A stretch of 64,000 nucleotides of DNA from Acinetobacter halotolerans (GCF_004208515.1 NZ_SGIM01000003.1:124001-188000), one strand, 5' to 3'. Shown: positions 24,243 to 34,744, numbered from the stretch's first letter. The notes: generated from the letters alone by a model not told the origin. Made by a program: numbers and translations.

Positions 24243-24303
24243 TTTTTAAGTTTAGATTTGATGGTGCGAAAAGTGCCATCAAATCATCTATGAGCATCTA
24301 TTC

Positions 24304-24660
24304 ATGACGCAAGCACGTTTAAAATTTCATGTTCGTATAATGGCTGAAAATGAAATTGCTTTTGGACCAGGAAAAGCTGAGTTACTTGAAGCGATCCAAC
24401 GAACAGGCTCAATTTCTCAAGCAGCAAAATCCATGAGTATGAGCTATCGACGGGCATGGCAGTTGGTGGAAACAATGAACCAATGTTTTCATTCCGATCT
24501 AGTGGAAACCCAAACTGGAGGAACGCATGGTGGTGGTGCAATGGTCACGGAATTAGGACAATTGGTATTAAATAAATTTAGAATAATGGAGCAACTTGCG
24601 ATTCAGGCAGTCGAATCAGAATTTGAAGAACTTTCTAGTTATATGAAAATAAATGATTAA
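24304..24660 (+). CDS. ModE-type winged-helix protein, DNA-binding part only
   Basis: 118 residues matching the N-terminal domain of ModE: ELLEAIQRTGSISQAAKSM, MSYRRAWQLVETMN and TQTGGTHGGGAMVT. The C-terminal molybdate-binding (TOBE) domains are absent, as in several short ModE relatives, so ligand sensing is doubtful. Located after frmA and upstream of the allophanate hydrolase operon; no target is evident. Confidence 0.8.
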   Translation: MTQARLKFHVRIMAENEIAFGPGKAELLEAIQRTGSISQAAKSMSMSYRRAWQLVETMNQCFHSDLVETQTGGTHGGGAMVTELGQLVLNKFRIMEQLAIQAVESEFEELSSYMKIND

Positions 24661-24853
24661 TACCATGTCCATCTAAACAGATGAAATATTACAGTGCATT
24701 TTTTTCAACTTTCGATCCATATCTTATTAGATTGCTGAATAATGGAGCATGTGCAATAAATCAATGCCTCTTTAGCACCAGAGCAAATCAATTAAATTAT
24801 AACGATACGGCATAAATATAATAAATAATTAATTTATATAACGAAAATTATTC

Positions 24854-24869
24854 TGGCACACTTTCTGCA
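24854..24869 (+). promoter_or_regulatory. Sigma-54 promoter of the atzF operon
   Basis: TGGCACACTTTCTGCA: GG and GC are ten bases apart as required for -24/-12 elements, with 13-14 matches to TGGCACG-N4-TTGCW. It lies 40 bases before the atzF start. A GCACC half-site at 24775-24779 could bind an NtrC-type activator. Confidence 0.75.
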
Positions 24870-24883
24870 TTTATAAATTCAAA

Positions 24884-24895
24884 CTTGTATACAAG
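24884..24895. promoter_or_regulatory. GntR-type operator
   Basis: Perfect palindrome CTTGTATACAAG between the -12 element and the atzF start. TTGTATACAA is a common site shape for FCD-type GntR regulators, and the operon's third gene encodes one, so autogenous repression is likely. Confidence 0.6.
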
Positions 24896-24909
24896 ATAGG
24901 ATTCATAAA

Positions 24910-26736
24910 GTGCACGAAATTAAAACTCTAGGTTGGACAATTTCAGAATGGCAAAGCGCTTATTTGAAAAAAGAGATTCAGCTCGAAACTTTAAAAGAAT
25001 TGGTTGCATCAATCGATCATCTTGATCGTGCTTGGATAACAGTTGCTACGGTAGATCAAATTGAACAGCAAATCCAAGTATTGAATCACTTAACTCAAGA
25101 TGCTGAGAATCTGCATAAACAATTTCCACTTTATGGCGTACCGTTTGCCGTGAAAGACAATATTGATGTTGCAGGATTTGCAACAACAGCTGCATGTAAG
25201 GCACTAACCGTAATAGCAGAGAAAGATGCGGAAACAGTACGTTTGTTAAAACAAGCTGGTGCGATTGTGATTGGTAAAACCAACCTTGATCAATTTGCTA
25301 CAGGTTTAGTAGGTACACGCTCACCATTTGGCGCAGTACCAAACACATTTAATTCTAAATATGTCAGTGGTGGCTCAAGTTCTGGTTCAGCAAGTGTGGT
25401 TGCTCGTGGATTTGTCCCATTTGCATTGGGTACAGATACAGCGGGTTCAGGTCGTGTACCTGCGGCATTTAATAATATTGTTGGTTTAAAGCCAACCAAA
25501 GGGCGTTTTTCGAATCGTGGCTTAATACCTGCGTGTAAAAGCCTTGATTGTATTTCGATTTTTGCTTTAACCGTTGCCGATGCAGATCTAGTTGCTCATC
25601 AAATTGAAGCGTATGATGCTCTAGATAGCTATTCACGTAAACATCCTAAAAACGTCCCAGCGCATTTTTCTAGCAAATTAAAATTTGCCATTCCAGAAAA
25701 ACTGAATTTCTTTGGTGATCAGCAAGCCGAAAAAGCATTTCAACAAACTGTGCAATTGCTGGAAAGTTTAAACGCTGAAATCACCAAAATTGATTTTTCA
25801 GATTTTGATAAATTAGCAGCGCAACTCTATCAAGGTTCGTGGGTCGCAGAGCGTACTGCTGCTGTTGAAGATTTACTCAAATCTAATCCTGAAGCTTTTG
25901 ATCCAACCGTATTGGAAATTATTAATAATGGTGAGAAATATTCAGCAGTTGATGCCTACAATGCAGAATATTTAAAACAAGACTTAGCGCGAAAAATTCA
26001 AGCGAAACTTGCTGAGTTTGATGCCTTAATCGTACCAACAGCACCAACCATTTATACCATTGAGCAAGTACAGCAGCATCCGATTGAATATAACGCTCAT
26101 TTTGGTACGTATACCAACTTTACCAATTTAGCCGATCTAAGCGCATTGGCCTTGCCAGCAGGTTTTAGAGCAGACCATTTACCTTTTGGCATCACTTTAA
26201 TTGCACCAGCTTGGCACGATGCCGCATTGGTTCATTTCGGTAAAGCATGGCAAAACTACTTAGCACTGAAATTAGGAGCATTGGATAAAGTTCAGCCTTT
26301 AAGCTCAGCAACGCTTGTTTCTCCACATCATATTCGTGTTGCAGTCGTCGGTGCGCATCTCACTGGGATGCCATTGAATTTTCAATTAACCACACGTGAT
26401 GCCGTGCACATCGAAACCACAAAAACGTCTAAAAACTATGCGCTTTATGCCTTGAATGGCACTGTTCCGCCAAAACCCGGCTTAGCACGTCAGCAAGATG
26501 GTCAAAGCATTATTGTTGAATTGTGGGATGTTCCTACTGCTCGATTTGGTGAATTTGTGGCAGAAATTCCAACGCCTTTAGGTATGGGCAATGTCGAGTT
26601 AGAAGATGGTCGTTGGGTTAAAGGTTTTATCTGTGAGCCTTATGGCATAGATGATGCAGAGAATATTAGTCATTTTGGTGGATGGAGAGCCTATATCCAG
26701 CATCGTAACAGCCAAGCAGCAAACACAGCGAATTAA
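24910..26736 (+). CDS. atzF: Allophanate hydrolase
   Basis: Splits allophanate to ammonia and CO2. 608 residues starting at GTG 24910 (TAGGA upstream). The amidase-signature domain has the triad Lys82 (FAVKDN), cis-Ser156 (GGSSSGS) and nucleophile Ser180 (DTAGSGR), at the family's spacing; the last 130 or so residues form the C-terminal domain found in AtzF and DUR1,2. The carboxylase gene follows 15 bases later. It is the only allophanate hydrolase in the window, so it probably also serves the guanidine operon at 50.5-55.5 kb. Confidence 0.93.
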   Translation: MHEIKTLGWTISEWQSAYLKKEIQLETLKELVASIDHLDRAWITVATVDQIEQQIQVLNHLTQDAENLHKQFPLYGVPFAVKDNIDVAGFATTAACKALTVIAEKDAETVRLLKQAGAIVIGKTNLDQFATGLVGTRSPFGAVPNTFNSKYVSGGSSSGSASVVARGFVPFALGTDTAGSGRVPAAFNNIVGLKPTKGRFSNRGLIPACKSLDCISIFALTVADADLVAHQIEAYDALDSYSRKHPKNVPAHFSSKLKFAIPEKLNFFGDQQAEKAFQQTVQLLESLNAEITKIDFSDFDKLAAQLYQGSWVAERTAAVEDLLKSNPEAFDPTVLEIINNGEKYSAVDAYNAEYLKQDLARKIQAKLAEFDALIVPTAPTIYTIEQVQQHPIEYNAHFGTYTNFTNLADLSALALPAGFRADHLPFGITLIAPAWHDAALVHFGKAWQNYLALKLGALDKVQPLSSATLVSPHHIRVAVVGAHLTGMPLNFQLTTRDAVHIETTKTSKNYALYALNGTVPPKPGLARQQDGQSIIVELWDVPTARFGEFVAEIPTPLGMGNVELEDGRWVKGFICEPYGIDDAENISHFGGWRAYIQHRNSQAANTAN

Positions 26737-26751
26737 TTGGGGGAAATCATC

Positions 26752-29700
26752 ATGTTTAAAACTGTACTTATTGCAAACCGTGGTGAAATTGCTGTTCGAG
26801 CGATTCGCACTCTCAAAAAATTAGGCGTGACCAGTGTTGCTGTGTATTCGGATAGTGATCGTTATGCGCAACATGTTGAAGATGCTGATATTGCAATTGC
26901 ATTAGACGGTTTAAAGCCTGCCGATACTTATTTGAGTATTGAAAAACTGATTCAGGCAGCTAAAGAAACTGGTGCTGAGGCAATCTTCCCGGGGTATGGC
27001 TTTCTTTCTGAAAGTGCTGATTTTTCCCGTGCCTGTGAGGAAAATAATATTGCCTTTATGGGGCCAACAGCTGAGCAAATTCTAGAATTTGGTTTAAAAC
27101 ACCGTGCTCGTGAATTAGCTGCTGCTGCCAATGTACCAATGACACCGGGAACTGGATTGTTGGATAGCTTAAAAGAAGCCCTTACGGCTGCAGATCGTAT
27201 TGGCTATCCAATTATGCTTAAAAGTACTGCTGGCGGTGGTGGTATTGGTTTGACTCGTTGTGATACGCCCCAAGCCTTGACCGATGCTTACGAAAGTGTA
27301 AAACGTTTGGGCGAACAGTTTTTCAAGGATGCAGGCGTATTTATTGAATGCTTTATAGATAAAGCTCGTCATGTTGAAGTACAAATTTTTGGTGATGGAA
27401 AAGGGCAAGTCGTTGCATTTGGTGAGCGTGATTGCTCTTTGCAACGTCGTAACCAAAAAGTGGTAGAGGAAACACCTGCAGCAAACTTGCCTGAAGCTAC
27501 CCGTAAAAAACTACATCAAGCAGCGGTAGAATTGGGTAAATCCGTTAATTATCGTAGTGCAGGAACAGTGGAGTTTATTTACGATGCCAATCGAGATGAG
27601 TTTTATTTCCTAGAAGTAAATACCCGTTTACAGGTTGAACACCCAGTCACTGAGATGGTGACGGGGCTAGACTTAATTGAATGCATGCTCAAAGTAGCTG
27701 CTGGTGATGAGCTTGATTGGGAATATCTCAGCAATATTAAGCCTAAAGGTGCAGCGATTGAGGTTCGTGTTTATGCCGAAGACCCTGTGAAAAACTTCCA
27801 GCCTAGTCCGGGTGTACTGACAGAGGTTGCATTTCCAGAAGATACACGTGTTGATACTTGGGTCAAAACAGGCACAGAGATTTCCCAATACTTTGATCCG
27901 ATGATTGCCAAAATTATTGTGCATGCTGACGATCGTGCCAGTGCTATTGAAAAATTAAAGAATGTATTGGCTGAAACACGCTTAAATGGGATCAGCACAA
28001 ACTTGGATTACGCACGCGTCATTGTTTCAGATCAGCGCTTTGAATCTATGCAGATTTGGACACGTATGTTGGATGATTTCAACTATACGCCAAACGTAAT
28101 TGAAGTGGTTCAAGCAGGAACGTTGAGTTCAATTCAGGATTATCCGGGTCGTACAGGCTATTGGGATATTGGTGTACCTCCATCAGGCCCAATGGATGAT
28201 TATGCATTTCAGCTTGCCAATCGTATTGTTGGAAATGATGCTAAAGCCGCAGGTTTTGAGTTTACCTTAGTTGGGCCGACTTTAAAGTTTCATGCAGATA
28301 CAACCATTGCTTTAGCTGGAGCCAGCTGTACAGCTTTATTGGATGATAGAAAAATTGATTTTTGGCAACCAGTTGATGTGAAAGCAGGTCAAATACTAAA
28401 GATTGGTCAGGTAAATTCAGGTTGTCGTACTTATTTAGCGGTAAGAAATGGTTTGGATGTTCCTGTTTATTTAGGCAGTCGTTCTACCTTTGCGCTCGGT
28501 AATTTTGGTGGTCATGCTGGGCGTACTTTACGCGTTGGCGATATGATTAAACTGGTTGATCCAGCATTTGCCAGTATAGAACTTCCAATTGCAACTGACG
28601 TGCCTCAAGCATTATCGGCTGATCTGATTCCTGAATATGGCAATGAGTGGGAAATCGCAGTTTTATATGGCCCACATGGCGCACCTGACTTCTTCAAGCC
28701 TGAATATGTGGAGGAGTTTTTTGCATCGGAGTGGACAGTACACTTCAACTCCAACCGTTTAGGCGTGCGTTTGTCAGGACCGACACCAAGCTGGGCGCGA
28801 GAAAATGGTGGTGAGGCAGGTTTACATCCATCCAATGTCCATGACTGTGAATATGCGATTGGCGCAATCAACTTTACTGGTGATTTCCCTGTTATTTTAG
28901 CAAAAGATGGTCCGAGTCTAGGTGGCTTTGTATGTCCTGTAACCATTGCCAAAGCAGAACTTTGGAAAGTTGGGCAGTTAAAGGCGGATGATAAAATTCG
29001 TTTCTACCCAATCACGGTAGAACAAGCCAATGAATTAGAACGCAAGCAAATTGAAAATATCCAAAACTTTGCCGATGCGACCAAAGTCGTGGAGACGATT
29101 GAGCCAACTCAAGATGTGCTAACAACAATTTTGGCACAACGTGAACCAACCGATTTATCACCAAAAACAGTTTATCGCCAAGCTGGGGATAGCTATATTC
29201 TTTTAGAATACGGCGACAATGTTTTAGATTTGGCGTTACGTTTACGTGTGCATCAATTGATTCAAATGATTCGTGCAGCAAATATCGATGGCATATTAGA
29301 ACTGTCACCGGGTGTACGTTCGCTGCAAATTAAATATGATGGTTTAGTGATTCCACAATCAAAACTGATTGCTCAATTACTTAAACTTGAAGAAGAAATG
29401 GGCGATTTGAGGCAGTTAAAAATTCCATCTCGAATCGTACATTTGCCAATGGCATTTGAAGACAGTGCAACTTTAGGGGCTGTTGAACGCTATCAAGAAA
29501 GTGTTTGTTCAAAAGCACCGTGGTTGCCAAACAACGTAGATTTCATCCAACGCATCAATGGTTTGGCAGATCGAAATGAAGTCAAAGATATTATTTTTGA
29601 TGCGAACTATTTGATTCTTGGCTTAGGTGATGTGTATTTAACTGCACCATGTGCCGTACCAATCGATCCACGTCATCGTTTACTGAGTTCTAAATACAAT

Positions 29701-30357
29701 CCAGCACGTACCTTTACCGCAGAGGGCACAGTGGGGATTGGTGGTATGTACATGTGCATCTATGGCATGGACTCACCGGGTGGTTATCAGTTAATTGGTC
29801 GTACTTTACCGATTTGGAACAAGTTTAAGAAGAACAAGCAATTTGGCAATAAGCAATGGTTCTTGCAATTCTTCGATCAAATTAAATATTTTGAAGTCAC
29901 TGAAGAGGAATTAAATCAGTGGCGTGCTGATTTTGAAAATGGTCGTGCGCAGATTCAAATTGAGGAAACTGAGTTTGATTATGCAAACTATGTAAAATTC
30001 TTAGAGAATGAAGCGGAAAGTATTGCTGAGTTTAAAGCCAAGCAGCAACAAGCATTTACCACTGAAGTGAGCCGTTGGAAAGAAGAGTTTGCCGCACAGC
30101 CAGAAGAACAGATTGAACTTTGTAACAATGTGGACTATAGCCATCTTTCATCCCTCAACGCATCGATGACTGGCAATATCTGGAAAATCTTTGTTGAAAG
30201 CGGTCAGGAGGTTAAAAAAGGTGAGACTATTGCTATTATTGAAGCAATGAAAATGGAACTTCCTGTTTATGCAGAAGAGGATGGCATCGTGAAAGCCATC
30301 ATTTGCAGAGCAGGGCAAACCGTACATAGTGGCGAGCCACTGGTCTATATGGAATAA
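26752..30357 (+). CDS. Urea carboxylase (biotin-dependent), copy 1
   Basis: 1201 residues. Order: biotin carboxylase (residues 1-450; GGGGIGLTR ATP loop, EVNTRLQVEHPVTE), KipA- and KipI-like carboxyltransferase halves (IQDYPGRTGYWDIGVPPSGPMDD, split; SPGVRSLQIKYD), and a C-terminal biotin carrier domain with EAMKME and biotinyl Lys1167. It carboxylates urea, or a relative such as guanidine, to allophanate or carboxyguanidine. ATG 26752 follows GGGGGAAA. In the operon with atzF and without deiminase genes, a true urea carboxylase is the more likely reading. The motif YGMDSPGGYQ (Asp1007) differs from copy 2. Confidence 0.85.
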   Translation: MFKTVLIANRGEIAVRAIRTLKKLGVTSVAVYSDSDRYAQHVEDADIAIALDGLKPADTYLSIEKLIQAAKETGAEAIFPGYGFLSESADFSRACEENNIAFMGPTAEQILEFGLKHRARELAAAANVPMTPGTGLLDSLKEALTAADRIGYPIMLKSTAGGGGIGLTRCDTPQALTDAYESVKRLGEQFFKDAGVFIECFIDKARHVEVQIFGDGKGQVVAFGERDCSLQRRNQKVVEETPAANLPEATRKKLHQAAVELGKSVNYRSAGTVEFIYDANRDEFYFLEVNTRLQVEHPVTEMVTGLDLIECMLKVAAGDELDWEYLSNIKPKGAAIEVRVYAEDPVKNFQPSPGVLTEVAFPEDTRVDTWVKTGTEISQYFDPMIAKIIVHADDRASAIEKLKNVLAETRLNGISTNLDYARVIVSDQRFESMQIWTRMLDDFNYTPNVIEVVQAGTLSSIQDYPGRTGYWDIGVPPSGPMDDYAFQLANRIVGNDAKAAGFEFTLVGPTLKFHADTTIALAGASCTALLDDRKIDFWQPVDVKAGQILKIGQVNSGCRTYLAVRNGLDVPVYLGSRSTFALGNFGGHAGRTLRVGDMIKLVDPAFASIELPIATDVPQALSADLIPEYGNEWEIAVLYGPHGAPDFFKPEYVEEFFASEWTVHFNSNRLGVRLSGPTPSWARENGGEAGLHPSNVHDCEYAIGAINFTGDFPVILAKDGPSLGGFVCPVTIAKAELWKVGQLKADDKIRFYPITVEQANELERKQIENIQNFADATKVVETIEPTQDVLTTILAQREPTDLSPKTVYRQAGDSYILLEYGDNVLDLALRLRVHQLIQMIRAANIDGILELSPGVRSLQIKYDGLVIPQSKLIAQLLKLEEEMGDLRQLKIPSRIVHLPMAFEDSATLGAVERYQESVCSKAPWLPNNVDFIQRINGLADRNEVKDIIFDANYLILGLGDVYLTAPCAVPIDPRHRLLSSKYNPARTFTAEGTVGIGGMYMCIYGMDSPGGYQLIGRTLPIWNKFKKNKQFGNKQWFLQFFDQIKYFEVTEEELNQWRADFENGRAQIQIEETEFDYANYVKFLENEAESIAEFKAKQQQAFTTEVSRWKEEFAAQPEEQIELCNNVDYSHLSSLNASMTGNIWKIFVESGQEVKKGETIAIIEAMKMELPVYAEEDGIVKAIICRAGQTVHSGEPLVYME

Positions 30358-30368
30358 GGCAAAGCTGC

Positions 30369-31064
30369 ATGAAAGAAACCAAAATAAAAACAACAAAAAG
30401 CTCAGACAATTTGTCTGAGCTGGTTTACCAACGCATCAAGAATGATATTTTTGATTTCAAACTAATGCCTGGTGAACGTTTCACTGAGTCCGAAGTTGCA
30501 AAGGCTTATGATGTGAGTCGCACCCCAATCCGACAAGCCTTGTATCGTTTGCAGCAAGAGGGTTATGTCGATGTGAGTTTTCGTAGCGGTTGGCAAATCC
30601 GACCGCTCAATTTTCGTTATTATGAAGAACTCTATGATGTGCGGATCGTGTTGGAAAAAGATGCCATTCGGAAGTTATGTCATATAGATCATCAAAACTC
30701 AGTCGAACTATCGGTTTTAAAAGACTTTTGGATGGTTGAACCGAATCAATACCTAAAAGACATTAAACAACTCTCGCAGCAAGATGAAGATTTTCATTGT
30801 GCTTTAGTTCGCGCCTCTGGAAATAATGAAATGGCTAGAATTCATCGTGATTTGAGTGAGCGAATCCGTATTATTCGTCGTTTGGATTTCTCTAAAGATT
30901 ATCGTGTTGAAGCGACTTATCAAGAACATCAAAAGATACTCGGTTTGATTTTTGATCGTAAAGTAGATGAAGCCATTCAGGCGATCGAAGCACATATTAT
31001 GCAAAGTCGCGATGAAGTGAAAAAAATTACTTTGCAAATGTTAGATTCGAGTCAGTTTTATTGA
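30369..31064 (+). CDS. GntR family regulator (FCD type)
   Basis: 231 residues: N-terminal winged helix with AKAYDVSRTPIRQALYRL, then an all-helical FCD ligand-binding domain with metal-binding Asp/His positions (DFHCALVRASGN, EHQKIL). Eleven bases after the carboxylase, thus the third gene of the operon. It probably represses the operon through CTTGTATACAAG at 24884-24895, with a urea-pathway compound as inducer. Confidence 0.85.
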   Translation: MKETKIKTTKSSDNLSELVYQRIKNDIFDFKLMPGERFTESEVAKAYDVSRTPIRQALYRLQQEGYVDVSFRSGWQIRPLNFRYYEELYDVRIVLEKDAIRKLCHIDHQNSVELSVLKDFWMVEPNQYLKDIKQLSQQDEDFHCALVRASGNNEMARIHRDLSERIRIIRRLDFSKDYRVEATYQEHQKILGLIFDRKVDEAIQAIEAHIMQSRDEVKKITLQMLDSSQFY

Positions 31065-31121
31065 GATAGAAATTATTAATGGCTCATATCATTTTGAAAA
31101 GTAATAAGCTGGGAGAAATAA

Positions 31122-31616
31122 ATGCAGGAAGAGTTACTTTTACTTGAGCAAGGTTATAAATTAGTTTATGACCTAAAAGATTGGTTGATAAATAAGCATT
31201 ATGATATAGAGCTTACTCATAAAATCACCTTAGACACTAATAGTATTGGCGGATTAAAAGGAAATTACGGCTTATATGCAACAGATGAATGGTGGAGAAA
31301 TATTGATAATGGAAATATTGAAACATATGTAACCAGTGGAACTATAATTGGACTAAATGAAGAAAACACCTTCATGGAAACTAATAAAGTTACCACAATA
31401 AAATTAGATAATGAGGAAAGAGAAATATATGGTGGAGTTGATTTCACAAATGAAGAAATAGAAATTAGATACAGAAATCTATTTAAGATAGGCAATAAAA
31501 TAGTTACCTTTTATGTTTTGGATAAATTGAAAGAGGACGACACATGGAATGACATCATTGAAGGAAGATTAGGTATATTGCCTTTAGTTAATAAAATATA
31601 TATTAAAGATTATTAG
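31122..31616 (+). CDS. Hypothetical protein, AT-rich, possible orphan immunity protein
   Basis: 164 residues, ATG 31122 with GGGAG upstream. Acidic, Asn- and Ile-rich, no signal peptide or membrane helix, no known motif. Base use is clearly more AT-rich than its neighbours, which suggests recent transfer. Size, acidity and composition resemble immunity proteins of polymorphic toxins, but no toxin lies nearby, so this is a weak guess. Confidence 0.6.
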   Translation: MQEELLLLEQGYKLVYDLKDWLINKHYDIELTHKITLDTNSIGGLKGNYGLYATDEWWRNIDNGNIETYVTSGTIIGLNEENTFMETNKVTTIKLDNEEREIYGGVDFTNEEIEIRYRNLFKIGNKIVTFYVLDKLKEDDTWNDIIEGRLGILPLVNKIYIKDY

Positions 31617-31803
31617 GATTCTGTGGTTCTTTTATACAACTAAAAGCATGAATCTCTGGGTGCTAAGAACTTAAATTCAATATCTTATCAAAGTGAAACT
31701 TCACAAAACTCTTTTTTCTATGCCTAATCCTGCATAAAAGTAACATCTTTCATTACTTTTCTATTTAATAATAAAGATCAAACTTCCAATCATCAGATGA
31801 AAC

Positions 31804-32679
31804 ATGATGAATGATCAAACACTGACTGCACTTTTTCTAAAAATCGTTCAAAAAGAAGGCTTTTTTACTACAGCAATCGATGGCATCACCTTGATGCGTG
31901 TAGATCACAACACACCACCACTTGCAGTATTACAAGAACCGACTCTAGTTTTTGTTTTACAAGGCAAGAAACGTGGCTACATCGGAACAGAAACCTATAC
32001 ATTTCAACAAGGCGAATGTCTAATCGTTTCAGTATCTATGCCATTTGATTGCGACACGATTGCAAGTCCTGAGTCACCTATGATCGGTGTGAGCATGAAA
32101 CTTGAGGCGGATACTGTCAATGAATTACTAGCAAAAACCTATTTTGAAAATGATGAGTTTAAGCCACTCACTACAGGTATGAGTGTAATTCAATGTGATC
32201 AAACTATTGCAAATGTACTGATACGATTATTGAATACACTTACATCAGCGCAAGATATTTTGATTTTAGGTGATCAAATAAAACGAGAACTCTTATATCG
32301 AGTGATTCAACATTCAGGTGCAGATGCTTTAAAAGGGTTAGTGGCTCAAGGAAATTTAAGACCAATTTATAAAATTTGTGAATATATTCAGCATCATTTT
32401 ACAGAGAAGTTAACAGTAGAAATGCTGGCTGAGCAAGCCAATATGAGCATTTCTGCTTTTCATAAAGCATTTAAACAAGTCACCTTACATTCTCCATTGC
32501 AATACCTCAAAGTCGTTCGATTGCATAAGGCCAAACAATTGTTGCAAAACGAAAACCAAAGCGTTGCGCAAGCAGCTTATGCTGTTGGTTACCAAAGCTC
32601 TTCACAATTTAGTCGAGAATTTAAAAAGCAGTTTGGTTTCCCTCCTAAACAAGCTGAATTCAATACTGATAAGGAATAA
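31804..32679 (+). CDS. AraC family transcriptional regulator
   Basis: 291 residues with an N-terminal cupin-like AraC_N domain (LQGKKRGYIGTETYTFQQGE) and two C-terminal helix-turn-helices (MLAEQANMSISAFHKAFKQV and AAYAVGYQSSSQFSREFKKQFG, the latter split at SSSQ). Seven bases before the quinone reductase gene, which it probably activates. The inducer may be an aldehyde or electrophile, given the reductase and HchA downstream. Confidence 0.88.
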   Translation: MMNDQTLTALFLKIVQKEGFFTTAIDGITLMRVDHNTPPLAVLQEPTLVFVLQGKKRGYIGTETYTFQQGECLIVSVSMPFDCDTIASPESPMIGVSMKLEADTVNELLAKTYFENDEFKPLTTGMSVIQCDQTIANVLIRLLNTLTSAQDILILGDQIKRELLYRVIQHSGADALKGLVAQGNLRPIYKICEYIQHHFTEKLTVEMLAEQANMSISAFHKAFKQVTLHSPLQYLKVVRLHKAKQLLQNENQSVAQAAYAVGYQSSSQFSREFKKQFGFPPKQAEFNTDKE

Positions 32680-32686
32680 GCAAATC

Positions 32687-33691
32687 ATGAATCAAAATAG
32701 TGTAGATCAAATGAAATATATCGAAATTACTCAAGCGGGCGGTCCAGAAGTATTAAAAGTTGCACAAGGTGATCGTCCAGAGATTAAAGAAGATGAAGTG
32801 CTCATTGAAGTCTACGCAACAGGTATCAATAGGCCTGATATTTTGCAACGTCAAGGACTTTATCCAATGCCGAAAGGCGTAACACAAATTCCGGGGCTGG
32901 AAGTTGCCGGCGTTATTGCACAAGTAGGAAATAAGGTAGAAAAGTTTAAAGTCGGCGATAAAGTGTGTGCACTTACCAATGGCGGTGGATATGCAGAATA
33001 TTGTGCTGTACCCGCAAATCAGACCTTATCAATTCCCAAAAATCTGAGCTTTGTAGAAGCAGCAGCTATTCCTGAAACTTACTTTACGGTATGGGCAAAT
33101 CTATTTCAGATCGGGCAGTTAAAAAATCATGAAACTGTCTTAATTCATGGTGGCGCAAGTGGTATCGGTTCAACCGCGATTAGTCTATGTCATGCGATGG
33201 GAATTCAAAATTTTTCAACAGTTGGCAGTGATGCCAAGATCGAAAAACTAGCTTCAATGTCTCAAGTCATCAATTATAAAACTCAGGATTTCGAAAAAGA
33301 AATTTTAGAACGTACCGATGGTCAAGGTGTCGATGTCATCTTGGATATTATAGGTGCATCTTACTTCAATCAAAATTTGCGCTTACTCAAACGAGATGGT
33401 CGACTAGTCATTATTGGCTTTATGGGTGGTCGAAAAGTCGATGGTTTTGATATACAAGAGCTAATGCTCAAGCGTGCGGTGGTGACTGGCTCAACCATGC
33501 GTGCTCGAACCAATGATGAAAAAGCAAAAATTACTCAGGAATTAGAACAGTTTGTATGGCCGCTAATTGAAACCGATCAATGTAAACCGATTATTTATAA
33601 GACTTTTGCTTTTGAAGATGTTGCAGCAGCACACCAATGTCTTGAAAGTAGTCAACATATTGGAAAAGTGGTACTCGAGATTAAATCGTAA
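32687..33691 (+). CDS. NAD(P)H-quinone oxidoreductase, PIG3-like
   Basis: 334 residues of the zinc-free medium-chain dehydrogenase family: GINRPDILQRQGLYPMP, PGLEVAGVI, and the nucleotide loop HGGASGIGSTA. This matches quinone oxidoreductase/PIG3 proteins that reduce quinones or enals with NADPH. ATG 32687 follows AAGGA at long spacing. In an operon with the AraC regulator. Confidence 0.88.
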   Translation: MNQNSVDQMKYIEITQAGGPEVLKVAQGDRPEIKEDEVLIEVYATGINRPDILQRQGLYPMPKGVTQIPGLEVAGVIAQVGNKVEKFKVGDKVCALTNGGGYAEYCAVPANQTLSIPKNLSFVEAAAIPETYFTVWANLFQIGQLKNHETVLIHGGASGIGSTAISLCHAMGIQNFSTVGSDAKIEKLASMSQVINYKTQDFEKEILERTDGQGVDVILDIIGASYFNQNLRLLKRDGRLVIIGFMGGRKVDGFDIQELMLKRAVVTGSTMRARTNDEKAKITQELEQFVWPLIETDQCKPIIYKTFAFEDVAAAHQCLESSQHIGKVVLEIKS

Positions 33692-33800
33692 TTTTGCCTA
33701 ATTATATTCATCACATGCCTATTTATGTGCATTACTTGAGAACAACTCAACTCTTGAGCAGTATGTGTATAAATTAAACACCCCTATGAGGATACTCAAA

Positions 33801-34676
33801 ATGACAACAAATACTGATGATCGTAACCCAACGCCTGATGTTGCTGAAAATAATGCTTTTTTCCCATCGCCTTATTCATTGAGTCAATATACATCTCCTA
33901 AAACTGATTATGACGGAACCACGTATCCGAATCCTTATCAGGGCGATAAGAAGATACTTATGATCGCAACGGATGAACGTTATATCTTGATGCAGAATGA
34001 AAAATTCTTTTCTACAGGTAATCACCCTGTTGAAATGTTATTGCCTATGTTTCATTTAGACAATGCTGGTTTTGCTTTTGATATCGCAACGCTTTCTGGT
34101 AATCCAGTAAAGCTAGAAATGTGGGCGATGCCTAACGAAGAACAAGTGGTTCTAGACACCTATAAGAAGTATGAGAAACAACTGAAAGCGCCACTTAAGC
34201 TAGCAGATATATTGGATAGAGTACTCAGTAAGGACTCTCCTTATGCAGCCGTATTCATTCCGGGTGGGCATGGCGCAATGGTAAAAATACCGCACAGCAA
34301 AGAAGTTAAATCCGTGTTGAAGTGGGCAGTTGAAAATGACAAATATGTGATCACACTTTGTCATGGTCCGGCAGCCTTATTGGCGGCAGCAGTTGATGAA
34401 AATCCAAATGATTACCTTTTTAAAGGTTATCAAGTCTGTGTATTCCCTGATGCTTTAGATACTGGTGCCAATATTGATATTGGTTATATACCGGGCCCAC
34501 TACCGTGGTTGGTTGGTGAAAGTTTAGAGAAACTCGGTGTGGAAATCCTAAATAAAGAAATTACAGGTCAAGTTCATCAAGACAGAAAATTATTAACAGG
34601 TGATAGTCCTTTGGCTTCAAACAATTTAGGTAAGCATGCAGCGAATGCTTTATTAGCAGATACAAATATTGTTTAA
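33801..34676 (+). CDS. hchA: Hsp31-type protein deglycase/chaperone HchA
   Basis: 291 residues closely matching E. coli HchA: [23 protein letters not shown] start (here [18 protein letters not shown]), [13 protein letters not shown] and the nucleophile elbow [10 protein letters not shown] with the catalytic Cys. It acts as a glyoxalase III/holding chaperone under methylglyoxal, heat or acid stress. ATG 33801 with GAGG upstream; earlier in-frame ATGs (33765 TTG, 33786) lack this. A terminator follows. Confidence 0.95.
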   Translation: MTTNTDDRNPTPDVAENNAFFPSPYSLSQYTSPKTDYDGTTYPNPYQGDKKILMIATDERYILMQNEKFFSTGNHPVEMLLPMFHLDNAGFAFDIATLSGNPVKLEMWAMPNEEQVVLDTYKKYEKQLKAPLKLADILDRVLSKDSPYAAVFIPGGHGAMVKIPHSKEVKSVLKWAVENDKYVITLCHGPAALLAAAVDENPNDYLFKGYQVCVFPDALDTGANIDIGYIPGPLPWLVGESLEKLGVEILNKEITGQVHQDRKLLTGDSPLASNNLGKHAANALLADTNIV

Positions 34677-34744
34677 AGGAATACATCCCCAAACGAATAA
34701 AACCGCCTTCAAGTTGGTGATTTGTCAAACTTCAAGGTGACAAT

